64,000 nt of DNA from assembly GCF_021654135.1 (NCBI RefSeq), contig NZ_JAKGSD010000036.1, positions 20,759 through 84,758 on the forward strand. The letters are read 5' to 3'. The notes below the pieces were generated by a model. The model was not told the DNA's origin. It did not search any database and saw nothing but the letters and a program-made list of their open reading frames with translations. Made by a program: the position numbers and the translations under genes. The stretch comes from Amycolatopsis tucumanensis (GTDB lineage: Bacteria; Actinomycetota; Actinomycetes; Mycobacteriales; Pseudonocardiaceae). Of the stretch, positions 15,353 through 24,403 are shown in pieces (positions within the stretch are counted from its first letter, which is position 1; each line of letters starts with the position of its first letter).

Positions 15353-16819
15353 TCACGAATCTCGCTGAGGTCCGCGATCCGCCGCCCGCCCGGCGGGAGT
15401 GATCCGCACCTGTGGCGGCAGCTTCGTCCACACCAGATCCGCTGGATCGGCGGCCATCACCCCGGGGGCCTTCGCGACCAGGATGTGGGCGGCCATCGGG
15501 GCGAAGTCGCCGCGGAAGTGGACGGAGCTCTTGACCACGACGATCCGCTGGCGCTCGGGCTCGATCCCGACCATCCGGAACAGGTTGCGGTCGAACACCT
15601 GCGTCCGTCCGGTCGTGACGCCGATCCGCACAGAACCGTAGCGCAAGCACGCCGAGGGGCCGAGGTCGACGGCGTTGCCATGCATCATCGGGCCGTCGAA
15701 GCGGCAGCGGCCGTCCGACAGGTGCTCCACCGTGAACCGGCCGTGCACGGGGATGTCACCGGGCACGGCCGGTTCCCCGCCGAGCGGCACGGTGATCGTC
15801 GCGCCGACCCCGGCCGCGTGAGCGGCGGCGGCCACCTCCGGGTCGGTGAACAGGCCGATCGCCGCGGGGCCGGTGTCCGCGGCGAGCAACGCCTTGAGCA
15901 GCCCGGTGGTCCGCGCGGTCCCGCCCGCCCCGGGGTTGTCCTGGGTGTCGGCGATGACGACCGGCCCGTCGGCGCTGAGCCGGATCGCCTCGGCGACCGC
16001 CTGCCGGGCGTCGGGCAGCGCGATCGCCCAGTCCGCTTCGCGGCTCGTGACCTGCTCGTGGACCCGGTCGACCTCCTCGGCCACCCCGTCGCCGCCGTAG
16101 CCGAACACCACCGGCCCGCAATCGGGGATGTCCGCGGCGGGGAACCCCGCGGCGAAGGACATCCCCTCGGCCAGTCCACGGTAGACGGTCGAGGCCGGCT
16201 CCAGATCGGTGCAGCCGGCGTTGATCGGGATGAGGAACGGCACCCGCCGCCACACCGGCCGGAGTCGCTCACCGGCGATCCGCCGCGCGAGGAGCCCCGC
16301 CGCGCGAGCGCCGGTCTCCGCCATGTCGACGTGCGGATAGGTGCGGTAGGCGACCAGGGCGTCCGCCATCGTGAACATCTCCTCGGACAGGTTCGCGTGC
16401 AGGTCCAGGCTCGCCACGACGGGCACGTCGTCGCTGACGACCGCGCGCAGACGGCGCAACAGCTCACCCTCACCGTCGTCGTGGTGCTCGGTGACCATCG
16501 CGCCGTGCAGATCCAGGTACACCGCGTCCGGCCGCGCGGAGCGGGCCGCGCCGAGGATCTCCCCGGTGATGCGCTCGTAGGCGTCGGCGGTCACCGGCCC
16601 GGACGGCGACGCGGCCGCCCAGATCACCGGCAGCACGGTCACGTCCCGCATCGCGCGCAGGAAACCGCCGATCGGCAGGTTCACGTTCGCCAGCCGCAGC
16701 ACGTCCTCGCCACGGCACAGCGCCGGGAACCCCTCCCCGTTCAGGAAGTTGGCGTAACCGGCGGGAGTGTCGGCGAACGTGTTGGTCTCGTGCTGGAAAC
16801 CAGCGGCCAGGATCTTCAT
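15353..16819 (-). CDS. M81-family metallopeptidase (MlrC-like)
   Basis: The 488-residue protein matches the M81/MlrC family across its length. Visible marks are the N-terminal GFQHETNTFADTPAGY, the metal region YLDLHGAMVTEHHDDGEGE near residue 130, SLDLHANLSEEMF near residue 157, YRTYPHVDMAETG near residue 177, and the DNPGAGGTARTTGLL segment. MlrC of sphingomonads cleaves linear microcystin products. Actinobacterial members have unknown substrates, probably small peptides or amides. The ATG lies in an ATGA overlap with the MFS gene upstream, so transporter and hydrolase form a pair. No signal peptide is seen. Confidence 0.85.
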   Translation of the reverse strand: MKILAAGFQHETNTFADTPAGYANFLNGEGFPALCRGEDVLRLANVNLPIGGFLRAMRDVTVLPVIWAAASPSGPVTADAYERITGEILGAARSARPDAVYLDLHGAMVTEHHDDGEGELLRRLRAVVSDDVPVVASLDLHANLSEEMFTMADALVAYRTYPHVDMAETGARAAGLLARRIAGERLRPVWRRVPFLIPINAGCTDLEPASTVYRGLAEGMSFAAGFPAADIPDCGPVVFGYGGDGVAEEVDRVHEQVTSREADWAIALPDARQAVAEAIRLSADGPVVIADTQDNPGAGGTARTTGLLKALLAADTGPAAIGLFTDPEVAAAAHAAGVGATITVPLGGEPAVPGDIPVHGRFTVEHLSDGRCRFDGPMMHGNAVDLGPSACLRYGSVRIGVTTGRTQVFDRNLFRMVGIEPERQRIVVVKSSVHFRGDFAPMAAHILVAKAPGVMAADPADLVWTKLPPQVRITPAGRAADRGPQRDS

Positions 16820-18099
16820 CGTGCCTCGTTCCGCAGTGTGGTGAACAGAATGAGCAGCCCCCCGGCCAGCAGCAGGGCGACCATTGACAGCAGACCCGCC
16901 TCAGTGCTCCCGGTGGCCTGTTTGACGTAACCGATCAACGTGGGGCTGAAGAAACCGCCGAGCAGCCCGATGCTGTTGATCAGGGCGATGCCGCCCGCCG
17001 CGGCGGTGCCGGTCAGGTACGCCGACGGGATCGCCCAGAAAACCGTGTACGAGCCCCACATCGCGGCCGTGGCGATGACGATCGCGAGCATCGAGACCGC
17101 GAACGACTGGGCGGTGAGCGCCGCTACCGCCAGCCCGGCGGCAGAGACCAGCGCCGGGACCGCGCTGTGCAGGCGGCGTTCCCCGCGGCGGTCCGAGCGG
17201 CGGGACAGCCAGAACATCGCGACCAGCGAGCACGCATACGGCACCGCAGTCCAGAGTCCGATCTCGACGGTACTGGCGAGACCGTTCTCCCGCAGGATGG
17301 TCGGCAACCAGAAGCTCACCGCGTACAGGCCGCTGATCAGGCAGAAGTAGCCGACGGCCAGAGCGTAGACCTTCGGATCGGTGAGCACTCGCCGGAAACT
17401 GTGCTGGCGAAGGGTTTCCGGACCTGTCACGTCCGCGGCGATCCGGGCCTTCTCCGCCGGGGTGAGCCAGCGGGCTTCGGCGGGCCCGTCGGGCAGCACC
17501 TTCCACACCACGAACGCCAGGACCACGCACGGCAGGCCCTCGACGAGGAACATCCACTGCCACCCGGCGAGCCCGAACCCGCCGTCGAACGCGGTGAGCA
17601 CGAGCGACGACAGCGGCCCGCCGATCATCGAGCCGAGCGGCCCCGGGATCATCAGCACCGACATCGCCGCCGCCATCCGCGCCGGCGGGTACCAGTAGGT
17701 CAGGTAGAAGATGATCCCGGGCGCGAACCCGGCCTCGAACACGCCGAGCAGGAACCGCAGCACGTAGAAGCTGGTGCTGTCGTGCACGAACAGCATCGAG
17801 GCCGAGGTCAGGCCCCACAGCAGCATGATGCGGAACACCGTCTTGCGGGTGCCGATCCGCTGCAGCAGCAGGTTGCTCGGCACCTCGAAGAGCACGTAGC
17901 CGAGGAAGAAGATTCCGGCCGCCAGTCCGTAGACCGACTCGCTGATCCCGACGTCGGTGGTCATCTGCAGCTTGGCGAAGCCGATGTTCACGCGGTCGAG
18001 GTAGGCGAAGACGTAGCACACCACGAGCAACGGCAGGATCCGGCGGCCGACCTTGCGGTACAGCGCGTCCGGGACGACTTTGCCGGAGATGTCGACCAT
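16816..18099 (-). CDS. MFS transporter, anion:cation symporter (ACS) type
   Basis: A 427-residue transporter with about 12 membrane segments. The N-terminal VCYVFAYLDRVNIGFAKLQM and the FLLGVFEAGFAPGIIFYLTYW block are typical of the ACS family (phthalate, glucarate, tartrate or allantoate permease-like), which import organic anions with cations. ATG 18099 follows a good GGGAG site. The stop overlaps the start of the M81 peptidase (ATGA), so uptake and hydrolysis are coupled. A nested dyad at 18121-18161 lies directly upstream, and a double-HTH Lrp regulator is divergent, so substrate-dependent control is likely. Confidence 0.9.
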   Translation of the reverse strand: MVDISGKVVPDALYRKVGRRILPLLVVCYVFAYLDRVNIGFAKLQMTTDVGISESVYGLAAGIFFLGYVLFEVPSNLLLQRIGTRKTVFRIMLLWGLTSASMLFVHDSTSFYVLRFLLGVFEAGFAPGIIFYLTYWYPPARMAAAMSVLMIPGPLGSMIGGPLSSLVLTAFDGGFGLAGWQWMFLVEGLPCVVLAFVVWKVLPDGPAEARWLTPAEKARIAADVTGPETLRQHSFRRVLTDPKVYALAVGYFCLISGLYAVSFWLPTILRENGLASTVEIGLWTAVPYACSLVAMFWLSRRSDRRGERRLHSAVPALVSAAGLAVAALTAQSFAVSMLAIVIATAAMWGSYTVFWAIPSAYLTGTAAAGGIALINSIGLLGGFFSPTLIGYVKQATGSTEAGLLSMVALLLAGGLLILFTTLRNEAR

Positions 18100-18120
18100 G
18101 GTCACTCCCTGGTCCGGTGA

Positions 18121-18161
18121 TTTCCGATTACACTCCAGAAGAACCCGGAGTTCCTCGGAAA
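18121..18161. promoter_or_regulatory. Nested dyad between the MFS/M81 operon and the Lrp-type regulator
   Basis: TTTCCGA (18121-18127) is mirrored by TCGGAAA (18155-18161), and inside it ACTCC (18132-18136) by GGAGT (18147-18151), around nearly the same centre. It is the only strong symmetry in the 97-base divergent gap and is a likely operator of the Lrp-type protein. Confidence 0.55.
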
Positions 18162-18196
18162 ATCGACGGATACTGACGGTGGAGGCGCGCCGGACG

Positions 18197-19210
18197 ATGG
18201 ATAGTGACACCCAGCTGCTGAACGAGACCGATCTGGCGCTGGTGGACGCGCTCCAGGTCAACCCGCGGGCCAGCTGGACGAGCCTCGCCGAAGCGCTGGA
18301 CCTCGCGCCGGTCACGCTGGCGCGGCGCTGGCAGCACTTGGTGGAGTCCGGCTCGGCCTGGGTCACGGTGGCGCTGAGCAACAGTGCGATGCGCGGCGCG
18401 CTGCTGGAACTGACGTGCCGTCCGGGGACCGCGGAGCGCGTCGCACTGGCTCTCGCCGAGCTGCCGAACGTCTCGACGGTCGGAGTCACCACCGGCGAGT
18501 TCGGGGTGTTCGCGCTGGTGCTGGCACCGACCCTGCCCGCCATCGCCGAGGTTCTGGTGCGCACGTTGCCGATGCCGCCGGACGTCGTGAACGCCCGCTC
18601 GTACGTCTACAGTGGACTTTTCGGCGGGGTGGTGTGGCGGCTCGGCGTGATGAACCGCGCCCAGACCGAGCTGGTCCGCGAGCCCGCCGGGCCGGCACCG
18701 GAACAGATCCGTCCGTTCGGCCCGGCCGACCGCGCGCTCTTCCTCGCGCTGGGGCACGACGGGCGGCGCCCGTACACGGAGCTGGCCGCGGAGCTGGGCA
18801 CGTCGCCGCAGGCGGTCAAGCGCCGGCTCGACCGCCTGCGGCGGCACGGCGACATCACGTTCCGGTGCGACGTCGCCCGCCCGCTCGCGGGGTGGGAGTC
18901 CATGGCACTGCTGTGGCTGGCGGTGCCGGACCTCCACGTGCGCGAGACGGGCCGCAGGCTGGGCGCCTGGCCCGAGACCCGGCATTGCGCCGCGGTCCCC
19001 GGTCCGGCGAATCTCTCCCTGATCGTGAGCCTGCGGTCGCTGGACCACCTCGGAAAGCTGCTCACCCGGATCGCGGTGGACTGCCCCGAGGCGGCCGTGG
19101 TGGACCGCAGGATCGTGCTGCGGCAGGTCAAGGTGCACGGCCGGATCGTCGACGAGCTGGGCCGCAGCACCCGCGTCGTCCCCGTCGATCCCTGGGCTAC
19201 CCCGTCGTGA
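18197..19210 (+). CDS. Lrp/AsnC-family regulator with two HTH domains
   Basis: 337 residues, twice the usual Lrp length. A first HTH is near residues 11-50 (ETDLALVDALQVNPRASW, then EALDLAPVTLARRWQHLVESG). An AsnC-like ligand domain follows (VSTVGVTTGEFGVFALVL). A second HTH is at about residues 180-220 (ADRALFLALGHDGRRPYTEL, then GTSPQAVKRRLDRLRRHGDI), and then a second ligand domain. Such tandem Lrp proteins are common in actinobacteria and usually control the adjacent divergent operon, here the MFS/M81 pair. GGAGG lies 12 bases before ATG 18197, and GTG 18179 is a possible earlier start. Its 3' end overlaps the convergent MFS gene by 14 bases. Confidence 0.87.
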   Translation: MDSDTQLLNETDLALVDALQVNPRASWTSLAEALDLAPVTLARRWQHLVESGSAWVTVALSNSAMRGALLELTCRPGTAERVALALAELPNVSTVGVTTGEFGVFALVLAPTLPAIAEVLVRTLPMPPDVVNARSYVYSGLFGGVVWRLGVMNRAQTELVREPAGPAPEQIRPFGPADRALFLALGHDGRRPYTELAAELGTSPQAVKRRLDRLRRHGDITFRCDVARPLAGWESMALLWLAVPDLHVRETGRRLGAWPETRHCAAVPGPANLSLIVSLRSLDHLGKLLTRIAVDCPEAAVVDRRIVLRQVKVHGRIVDELGRSTRVVPVDPWATPS

Positions 19211-20504
19211 CCGTCGAGCGCGTGCCGGCGGACTCGATGTCGCGGCGCCGGGTTTCGGGGCCCACGGCGAGCGCGACGAGGGTGAGCACCGTCAGCACCC
19301 CCAGGTACACCGCGACCGGCCACCAGTGGCCGGACCAGGCGAGCAGCGCGGTCGCGATCAGCGGCAGGAACCCGCCCGCCAGCACCGAACCGATCTCGCG
19401 GGCGAACGCGAACCCGGCGAGCCTGGTCCTGGTCTCGAACAGCTCCGCGAACCACGCCGCCTGCGGCGCCAGCATGGCCGGGTAGCAAATGCCCAGTCCC
19501 ACCACGAACCCTACGACGACGGCCACCGGCTCGCGGGTTTCCAGCAGGAGGAAGAACGGCAGGGTCCACAGCGCCGACGCGACCGCGCCGGCCGCGTAGA
19601 CGGGCCGCCGTCCCCACCGGTCGGACAGCCAGGCGAACAGCGGCACCCCGCCCACCTGGACGGCCGAGGCGATGATCACCGCGGTCAGCCCGAGCGAGTC
19701 GGACAGGCCCAGCTGCTTGGTCAGGAACGCGACCGCGAACACGGGGAACAGGTAGGCGAAGCCGTTTTCGGCGAACCGGGCACCGATGACGACCAGGAAG
19801 CTCTTCGGCTGGTACCGCAGCGCGGCGAACAGTCCCGTCTTGGTCTCCTCGGCCTGCTTCGCGTTCCTGAACGCGGGAGTCTCGTCCACGCCGCTGCGGA
19901 TGAAATAGCCGATCGCGAGCATGACGATCCCCAGCAGGAACGGCACTCGCCAGCCCCACTGGCGGAACTGTTCGTCGGGCAGCAGCAGGAACAGCTGGTA
20001 GATCCCTGTCGCGAGCAGGGTGGCGAGCGCGAACCCGGCCGGGGCCCACGCACCGGCCAGCCCGCGTCGCCGCTGGTCGCCGTGCTCGACCGACAACACG
20101 ACGGCGCCGGCGTACTCGCCTCCGGCGCCGAAGCCTTGCACGAGCCGCAACAGGATCAGCAGGACCGGCGCCCACGCGCCGATCTGGTCGTAGGTGGGCA
20201 GCACACCGATCAGCGCGGTCGCGACGCCCATCAGCACGATCGTCAGCACCAGCATCGTCTTGCGGCCGAGCCGGTCGCCGAGGTTGCCCAGCACGATGCC
20301 GCCCAGCGGCCGGGCCAGGAATCCGACGGCGTAGGTGGCGAAAGTGGCCAGTGTCCCCGCGACCGGGCTGATCGCGGGAAAGAACAGCTTGTTCAGGATC
20401 AGCGCGGCGGCCGTGCCGTAGATCAGGAAGTCGTACCACTCGAGCGTGGTGCCGACGAGGGCGGCGATACCGGCTCTACGGGCGTGCCGTCGGGATTCGG
20501 TCAT
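19197..20504 (-). CDS. MFS transporter, MHS/ProP type
   Basis: A 435-residue membrane protein with about 12 hydrophobic segments. GTTLEWYDFLIYGTAAALIL at the first helix and LGNLGDRLGRKTML plus LSDRWGRRPVY in the cytoplasmic loops are MHS family signatures. It is related to the carrier at 10320 but clearly divergent. The start has an AAGGAG site, and the dehydratase gene ends 32 bases upstream, so it closes a three-gene operon (FAD oxidoreductase, IlvD/Edd dehydratase, transporter). It probably imports the sugar acid or hydroxy acid that the two enzymes process. Confidence 0.88.
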   Translation of the reverse strand: MTESRRHARRAGIAALVGTTLEWYDFLIYGTAAALILNKLFFPAISPVAGTLATFATYAVGFLARPLGGIVLGNLGDRLGRKTMLVLTIVLMGVATALIGVLPTYDQIGAWAPVLLILLRLVQGFGAGGEYAGAVVLSVEHGDQRRRGLAGAWAPAGFALATLLATGIYQLFLLLPDEQFRQWGWRVPFLLGIVMLAIGYFIRSGVDETPAFRNAKQAEETKTGLFAALRYQPKSFLVVIGARFAENGFAYLFPVFAVAFLTKQLGLSDSLGLTAVIIASAVQVGGVPLFAWLSDRWGRRPVYAAGAVASALWTLPFFLLLETREPVAVVVGFVVGLGICYPAMLAPQAAWFAELFETRTRLAGFAFAREIGSVLAGGFLPLIATALLAWSGHWWPVAVYLGVLTVLTLVALAVGPETRRRDIESAGTRSTVTTG

Positions 20505-20536
20505 GAAAGCCAGCTCCTTCGGTGGCCGGGGAAAGG

Positions 20537-22201
20537 TCAGTGGCGGGCGGGACGGCGCAGGACCGCGCCCCGCTGGATCGGGCCGACGAGTGCCGCGTAC
20601 TGGCCGAGCCAGCCGCGTTCGCTGCCGGGATCACCGGCGGTGACGGGCTTCCCGTCGCGTATCGGCTCCGCGTCGATCAGCCGTGCGTCGAGGTCGATCG
20701 AGATGACGTCCCCGTCCTCGACTCCGGCGAGCGGCCCGCCGTCGGCGGCTTCGGGCATCACCTGTCCCACGACGAGCCCGTGGTTGAGCCCGGACAGTTC
20801 GCCGTCGGTCACCACGGCCACCTGGCCGCCGAGGCCGGCACCGTTGAGCGCGGCCACGAAGCTCGCGGCGAACACCGTGCCCGGGCCGCCCCTCGGGCCC
20901 ATCCCGCGCAGCACGATCACGTGTCCCGGCTTGATCTCTCCCTGGCCCAGCGCGGCGATGGCCTCGTCCTCACCCGCGAAGACCCTGGCCGGCCCGCGGA
21001 ACTGCCGCCGTGCCGCACCCACCCCGGCGACCTTGACGATCGCACCGTCCGGCGCCAGCGATCCACGCAGGATCAGCAGGCCCGGCTCGTCGGCCACGGG
21101 TTCGTCCAGCGGGTGCACCACGTCGCCGTCCGGTCCGGCCACGTCGGCGATCAGCTCGGCCACGGTGCTGCCGGACACCGTCAGCGCGCCGGTGTGCAGC
21201 CGCGGTGCCAGCGCACGCAGGACGGCGCGAACCCCGCCGACCCGGTCGAGGTCCCACACCTGGTGTGTCCCGTTGGGACGGATGGCGGCGAGTTGTTTGG
21301 CACCGCGGCCCTTCTCCTCGAACAACGCGACGACGTCGAGGTCGAGGTCGGCCTCCGCGGCCACGGCGGTGAGGTGCCGGACGCAGTTGACCGAGCCCCC
21401 CAGTGCCAGCGCCACCTCGACCGCGTTCTCGATGGCGTCGCGTGTGAGCACCTGGCGGGCGGTGAGCCCTTCCCGGACCAGCTCGACGGCACGCCGTCCC
21501 GCGGCCGCGGCCCGGTCGAGCATCGCCGCGGAGTTCGCACGCGTGGGCGCAGAGCCGGGCATCGTCATGCCCAGGGCCTCGGCGAGCACGTGCATCGTGT
21601 TCGCCGTCGCCAGTCCCGCGCACACGCCCGGCCCCTCGATCGCCCGGTCGGCCATCTCGCCGAGCTCGTCCACGCTCAGCTTCCCGGAGGCGACGGCGCC
21701 CACCGATTCGTACACCGAGTCGATGTCCACCGAACAGCCGGAGAACGTCCCTCCGCGCTGGTAGCCACCGATGACGACGACCGAGGGCAGGTCGAGCCGC
21801 GCGGCGGCCATCAAGTGGGCCGGGGTCGTCTTGTCGCAGCTCGACAACAACACCATGCCGTCGAGCTGCGCACCCTCGACGGCGGCTTCGACGTCGTTGA
21901 CGATCAGGTCACGGGTCGGCATCAGGTAGCGCGCCTTGCGGCCCGCGCTGGTGACGAAATCGGACGGCGCGGTCGTCCGGATCTCCAGCGGCAGCCCACC
22001 CGCCTCGCGGACGGCGTCGGCGACCACCCCCGCCACGTCGTCGAGGTGCGCGAAGCACACCGACAACTTCGACGAGGTGTTGACGACCGCGATCTTGGGC
22101 TTGCGCTGGTCCTCGGCACTGATGCCCATCGCGCTCCACTGCGCGCGGCGCACGGCCCAGCGGGTGGTGCCGGGCTCGAAGTTGCTCCGCAGCTGTTCCA
22201 T
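20537..22201 (-). CDS. IlvD/Edd-family dehydratase
   Basis: The 554-residue Fe-S dehydratase keeps three cluster-type Cys residues, at about 49 (LSVCFAHLDD), 122 (LSSCDKTTPAHL) and 194 (GPGVCAGLATANTM). It also has the MTMPGSAPTRANSAAML and RGMGPRGGPGTV blocks. Family members remove water from dihydroxy acids: dihydroxyacid dehydratase in branched-chain amino acid synthesis, or sugar-acid dehydratases. It sits between a transporter and an FAD oxidoreductase under a GntR regulator, not with other ilv genes. A sugar-acid or catabolic dehydratase is therefore more likely than the biosynthetic IlvD. The ribosome site is TGGAG before ATG 22201. Confidence 0.85.
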   Translation of the reverse strand: MEQLRSNFEPGTTRWAVRRAQWSAMGISAEDQRKPKIAVVNTSSKLSVCFAHLDDVAGVVADAVREAGGLPLEIRTTAPSDFVTSAGRKARYLMPTRDLIVNDVEAAVEGAQLDGMVLLSSCDKTTPAHLMAAARLDLPSVVVIGGYQRGGTFSGCSVDIDSVYESVGAVASGKLSVDELGEMADRAIEGPGVCAGLATANTMHVLAEALGMTMPGSAPTRANSAAMLDRAAAAGRRAVELVREGLTARQVLTRDAIENAVEVALALGGSVNCVRHLTAVAAEADLDLDVVALFEEKGRGAKQLAAIRPNGTHQVWDLDRVGGVRAVLRALAPRLHTGALTVSGSTVAELIADVAGPDGDVVHPLDEPVADEPGLLILRGSLAPDGAIVKVAGVGAARRQFRGPARVFAGEDEAIAALGQGEIKPGHVIVLRGMGPRGGPGTVFAASFVAALNGAGLGGQVAVVTDGELSGLNHGLVVGQVMPEAADGGPLAGVEDGDVISIDLDARLIDAEPIRDGKPVTAGDPGSERGWLGQYAALVGPIQRGAVLRRPARH

Positions 22202-22214
22202 GGTGTTTCTCCAG

Positions 22215-23579
22215 TCAGGAAAGGGACAGGGCGCTTCCGCCGGCGGCCATCGCCGACCGGATCTCGCGGCCGTCGAGTCCGCGGTACGGCAGGCCCTTGT
22301 CCAGCGACATCACGGTCGCCACCGCGGCCGCGTGGCCGTATTCGAAGCACTGCGCGGTGACCCGCGCCGAGGCGAGTGCCTCGTGCTCGGCGCTGAGGCA
22401 GCGGCCCGCGACGATGACGCCCTCGCCGCGTTCGGGCACGAGCGCGCCGTAGGGCACCTCGTAGTAGTCGTCGAGCAGCCAGCTCAGTTTGGGCCGGTCA
22501 CCGGCGTGCAGCTCGATCGGCCACGGCACCCGGCAGATCCCGTCCTCGCGCTTGCGTGCCGCGAGGACGTCCTCGTTGGACAGCCGCTCGATCCCGGCGA
22601 TCGTGCGGGTCTGCCGGATCCCGGCCTCGACCCCCGTGTCCACGACGAACGCGTTCTCACAACCGGGGATCCGATCAATCAGGAACCGCGCGTAGGACCG
22701 GACCTGCCGCCGACCCAGTATTTCGGCTTCGGTGAAGTCGGCGGGGTCGATCACGTTGAGCATCCGGCCGTCGCGGCCGGCCAGCCGGGTCGCGTTGACC
22801 AGCAGCTCGCCGGGCCTGGGAGTGGTGAAGATCCAGATCTTCTGCCGCGGCAGGTCCAGCCCGGCGCCTCGCGCCCGGAGGATCTCCTCGGTCACGTACG
22901 GCGGGCAGATGGTGTCCTCGCCGTAGAACTCCAGGAACCGCTCGACGTCGACGTTGCCGAGGCGGAAGAACATGGTCGGGTTCTGGATCGCGCCGTTGTC
23001 GCCGAAGGTGTAGCGGTGCCCGGCGCGGGCGACCACAGCCGCGTCGCCCGATGCGTCGATCGTCCTGGCAGCGAGCACCACGGCCCGGCCGGCGTTCGAC
23101 TCGACCACCACTCCGCGGTGGGTGTCGCCGTCAAGGACGACGGCGGCGACGGCCGTGTGGTAGAGCACCGTGACGCCCGCGCCTTCGAGGAGGTCGTCCG
23201 CGACCTCGCGCCACACGAGCGGATCGTGCGCGACGGTCCAGGTCTTGCCGTAGACCTGCGGCGCGGTGAGGCCGCCCCGGGCGGCCAGCTCCCCGCGGAA
23301 CCGCTCGGTGAACCCCGCGACGACCTGCCTCGGCTCCCGGTCGGCATCCGAGGCCAGGTACATGCCGCAGATCGTGCCGGACATCCCGGCGACCGCCGCG
23401 CCGCCGGCGAAGCCGTACTTCTCCACGACGAGCACCGACTTACCCGCCTCGGCCGCGACCACCGCCGCCGCGACCCCGGCCGCACCGGCCCCGACGACGA
23501 GCACGTCGACCTCGGCCAGCACTTCGAGTCCCCGGTCGACCGGACCACCGGTCAGCGACCAGGTCGATATATTGGTCAT
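22215..23579 (-). CDS. FAD-dependent oxidoreductase (FAD_oxidored type)
   Basis: A 454-residue flavoprotein. The dinucleotide motif VDVLVVGAGAAGVAAAVVAAE is near residue 24, followed by VLVVEKYGFAGGAAVAGM. A closing GVIVAGRCLSAEHEALASAR is typical of the FAD_oxidored group, which is related to fumarate-reductase-like and HcaD-like proteins. DASGDAAVVARAG near residue 195 is a second family block. It is the first gene of the operon. Its ATG at 23579 lies inside the GTAC dyad at 23578-23594, so a bound repressor would block both transcription and the start region. The substrate is probably the same hydroxy acid as that of the downstream dehydratase, but the order of reactions is unknown. Confidence 0.83.
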   Translation of the reverse strand: MTNISTWSLTGGPVDRGLEVLAEVDVLVVGAGAAGVAAAVVAAEAGKSVLVVEKYGFAGGAAVAGMSGTICGMYLASDADREPRQVVAGFTERFRGELAARGGLTAPQVYGKTWTVAHDPLVWREVADDLLEGAGVTVLYHTAVAAVVLDGDTHRGVVVESNAGRAVVLAARTIDASGDAAVVARAGHRYTFGDNGAIQNPTMFFRLGNVDVERFLEFYGEDTICPPYVTEEILRARGAGLDLPRQKIWIFTTPRPGELLVNATRLAGRDGRMLNVIDPADFTEAEILGRRQVRSYARFLIDRIPGCENAFVVDTGVEAGIRQTRTIAGIERLSNEDVLAARKREDGICRVPWPIELHAGDRPKLSWLLDDYYEVPYGALVPERGEGVIVAGRCLSAEHEALASARVTAQCFEYGHAAAVATVMSLDKGLPYRGLDGREIRSAMAAGGSALSLS

Positions 23580-23594
23580 GTACCGGTTGTACAT
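23578..23594. promoter_or_regulatory. GntR-type operator dyad overlapping the FAD oxidoreductase start
   Basis: ATGTAC (23578-23583) and GTACAT (23589-23594) form an inverted repeat with a 5-base centre. It lies between the FAD oxidoreductase start and the divergent gntR gene at 23647. The GTAC half sites are typical of GntR-FCD operators. Confidence 0.65.
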
Positions 23595-23646
23595 CGCGCG
23601 TCGCGGTATTGTCCAGGCCCAGCGGTGGAACGAGGAGGAGGCACCC

Positions 23647-24285
23647 GTGGCGAACAAGGCCGACCAGGCCTACGACGTGCTGGAACGCATGATCACGTTC
23701 CAGGAACTCCCGCCTGGTTCGCTGCTGTCGGAGGCCCGGCTGATGGAACGCACCGGGCTCGGCCGCACGCCGGTGCGCGAGGCGCTGCAACGGCTCGCAC
23801 GCGAGCGCATGGTGGAGATCCACCCTAGCCAGGGCGTGTTCGTCGCCCCGACGTCGATCGAGGCGCAACTCAAGGTGCTCGAGCTACGCCGTTCCATGGA
23901 GGAGCTCGCGGTGCGCCTCGCCGCCCACCGGGCCACGACGGAGCAGCGTGAGCGCATCCTGGCGCTCGCCGAGGTGCTCAGCCAGTTCGACGGCGACGAT
24001 CCCAGGCGGTTCGGGGAGCTGCTGAAGTCGACCCACACCCTGATCGTCGAGGCCGCGCACAACGAGTACCTGTCGGTGGCGATGGCCCCGCTGCAGGGGC
24101 TCTCGCGCCGGTTCTGGTTCGCCCACCTGCGAAACCCGAAGGCGGAACTGGCCGAAGCGGCCGACCTCCACGGGGACATCCTCCGCGCCATCTGCCACGG
24201 CGATCAGGCCAAGGCCTCCGAGGCGTCCCTCAAGCTGAACGACTACCTGACCGACTTCACCTACCGGACGCTGCGGGACCAGTGA
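23647..24285 (+). CDS. GntR-family (FadR/FCD) transcriptional regulator
   Basis: 212 residues. The winged HTH lies at about residues 8-70 (DQAYDVLERMITFQELPPGS, then LMERTGLGRTPVREALQRLARE, then IHPSQGVFVAP). The FCD ligand domain follows (VLELRRSMEELAVRLAAHRA; HTLIVEAAHNEYL; ADLHGDILRAICHGD). GTG 23647 is chosen because GAGGAGG sits 7 bases upstream. The ATG at 23578 would put the operator dyad inside the gene. It is divergent from the FAD oxidoreductase/dehydratase/MFS operon and is probably its repressor, sensing a sugar acid or similar. Confidence 0.9.
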   Translation: MANKADQAYDVLERMITFQELPPGSLLSEARLMERTGLGRTPVREALQRLARERMVEIHPSQGVFVAPTSIEAQLKVLELRRSMEELAVRLAAHRATTEQRERILALAEVLSQFDGDDPRRFGELLKSTHTLIVEAAHNEYLSVAMAPLQGLSRRFWFAHLRNPKAELAEAADLHGDILRAICHGDQAKASEASLKLNDYLTDFTYRTLRDQ

Positions 24286-24403
24286 GTGGCTCCGTCGTGC
24301 AGCACTGGGTGTGCCGGACCACTTTCGGACACCGCTCAACGCCTCTGACGCACGTCGGCGTCTGCGAGCGGGTGAGGCAACAGCGAGGAGTTGACGCCGA
24401 CAG

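Noticed and set aside
20522..22360. A 612-residue plus-strand frame opposite the IlvD/Edd gene
   Set aside because: His/Arg/Gly-rich shadow of a well-conserved dehydratase.
24354..24401. GTCGGCGTC/GACGCCGAC inverted repeat with a 30-base loop as a regulatory RNA
   Set aside because: The loop is long, there is no promoter-like sequence nearby, and such 9-base matches arise easily at this GC content.
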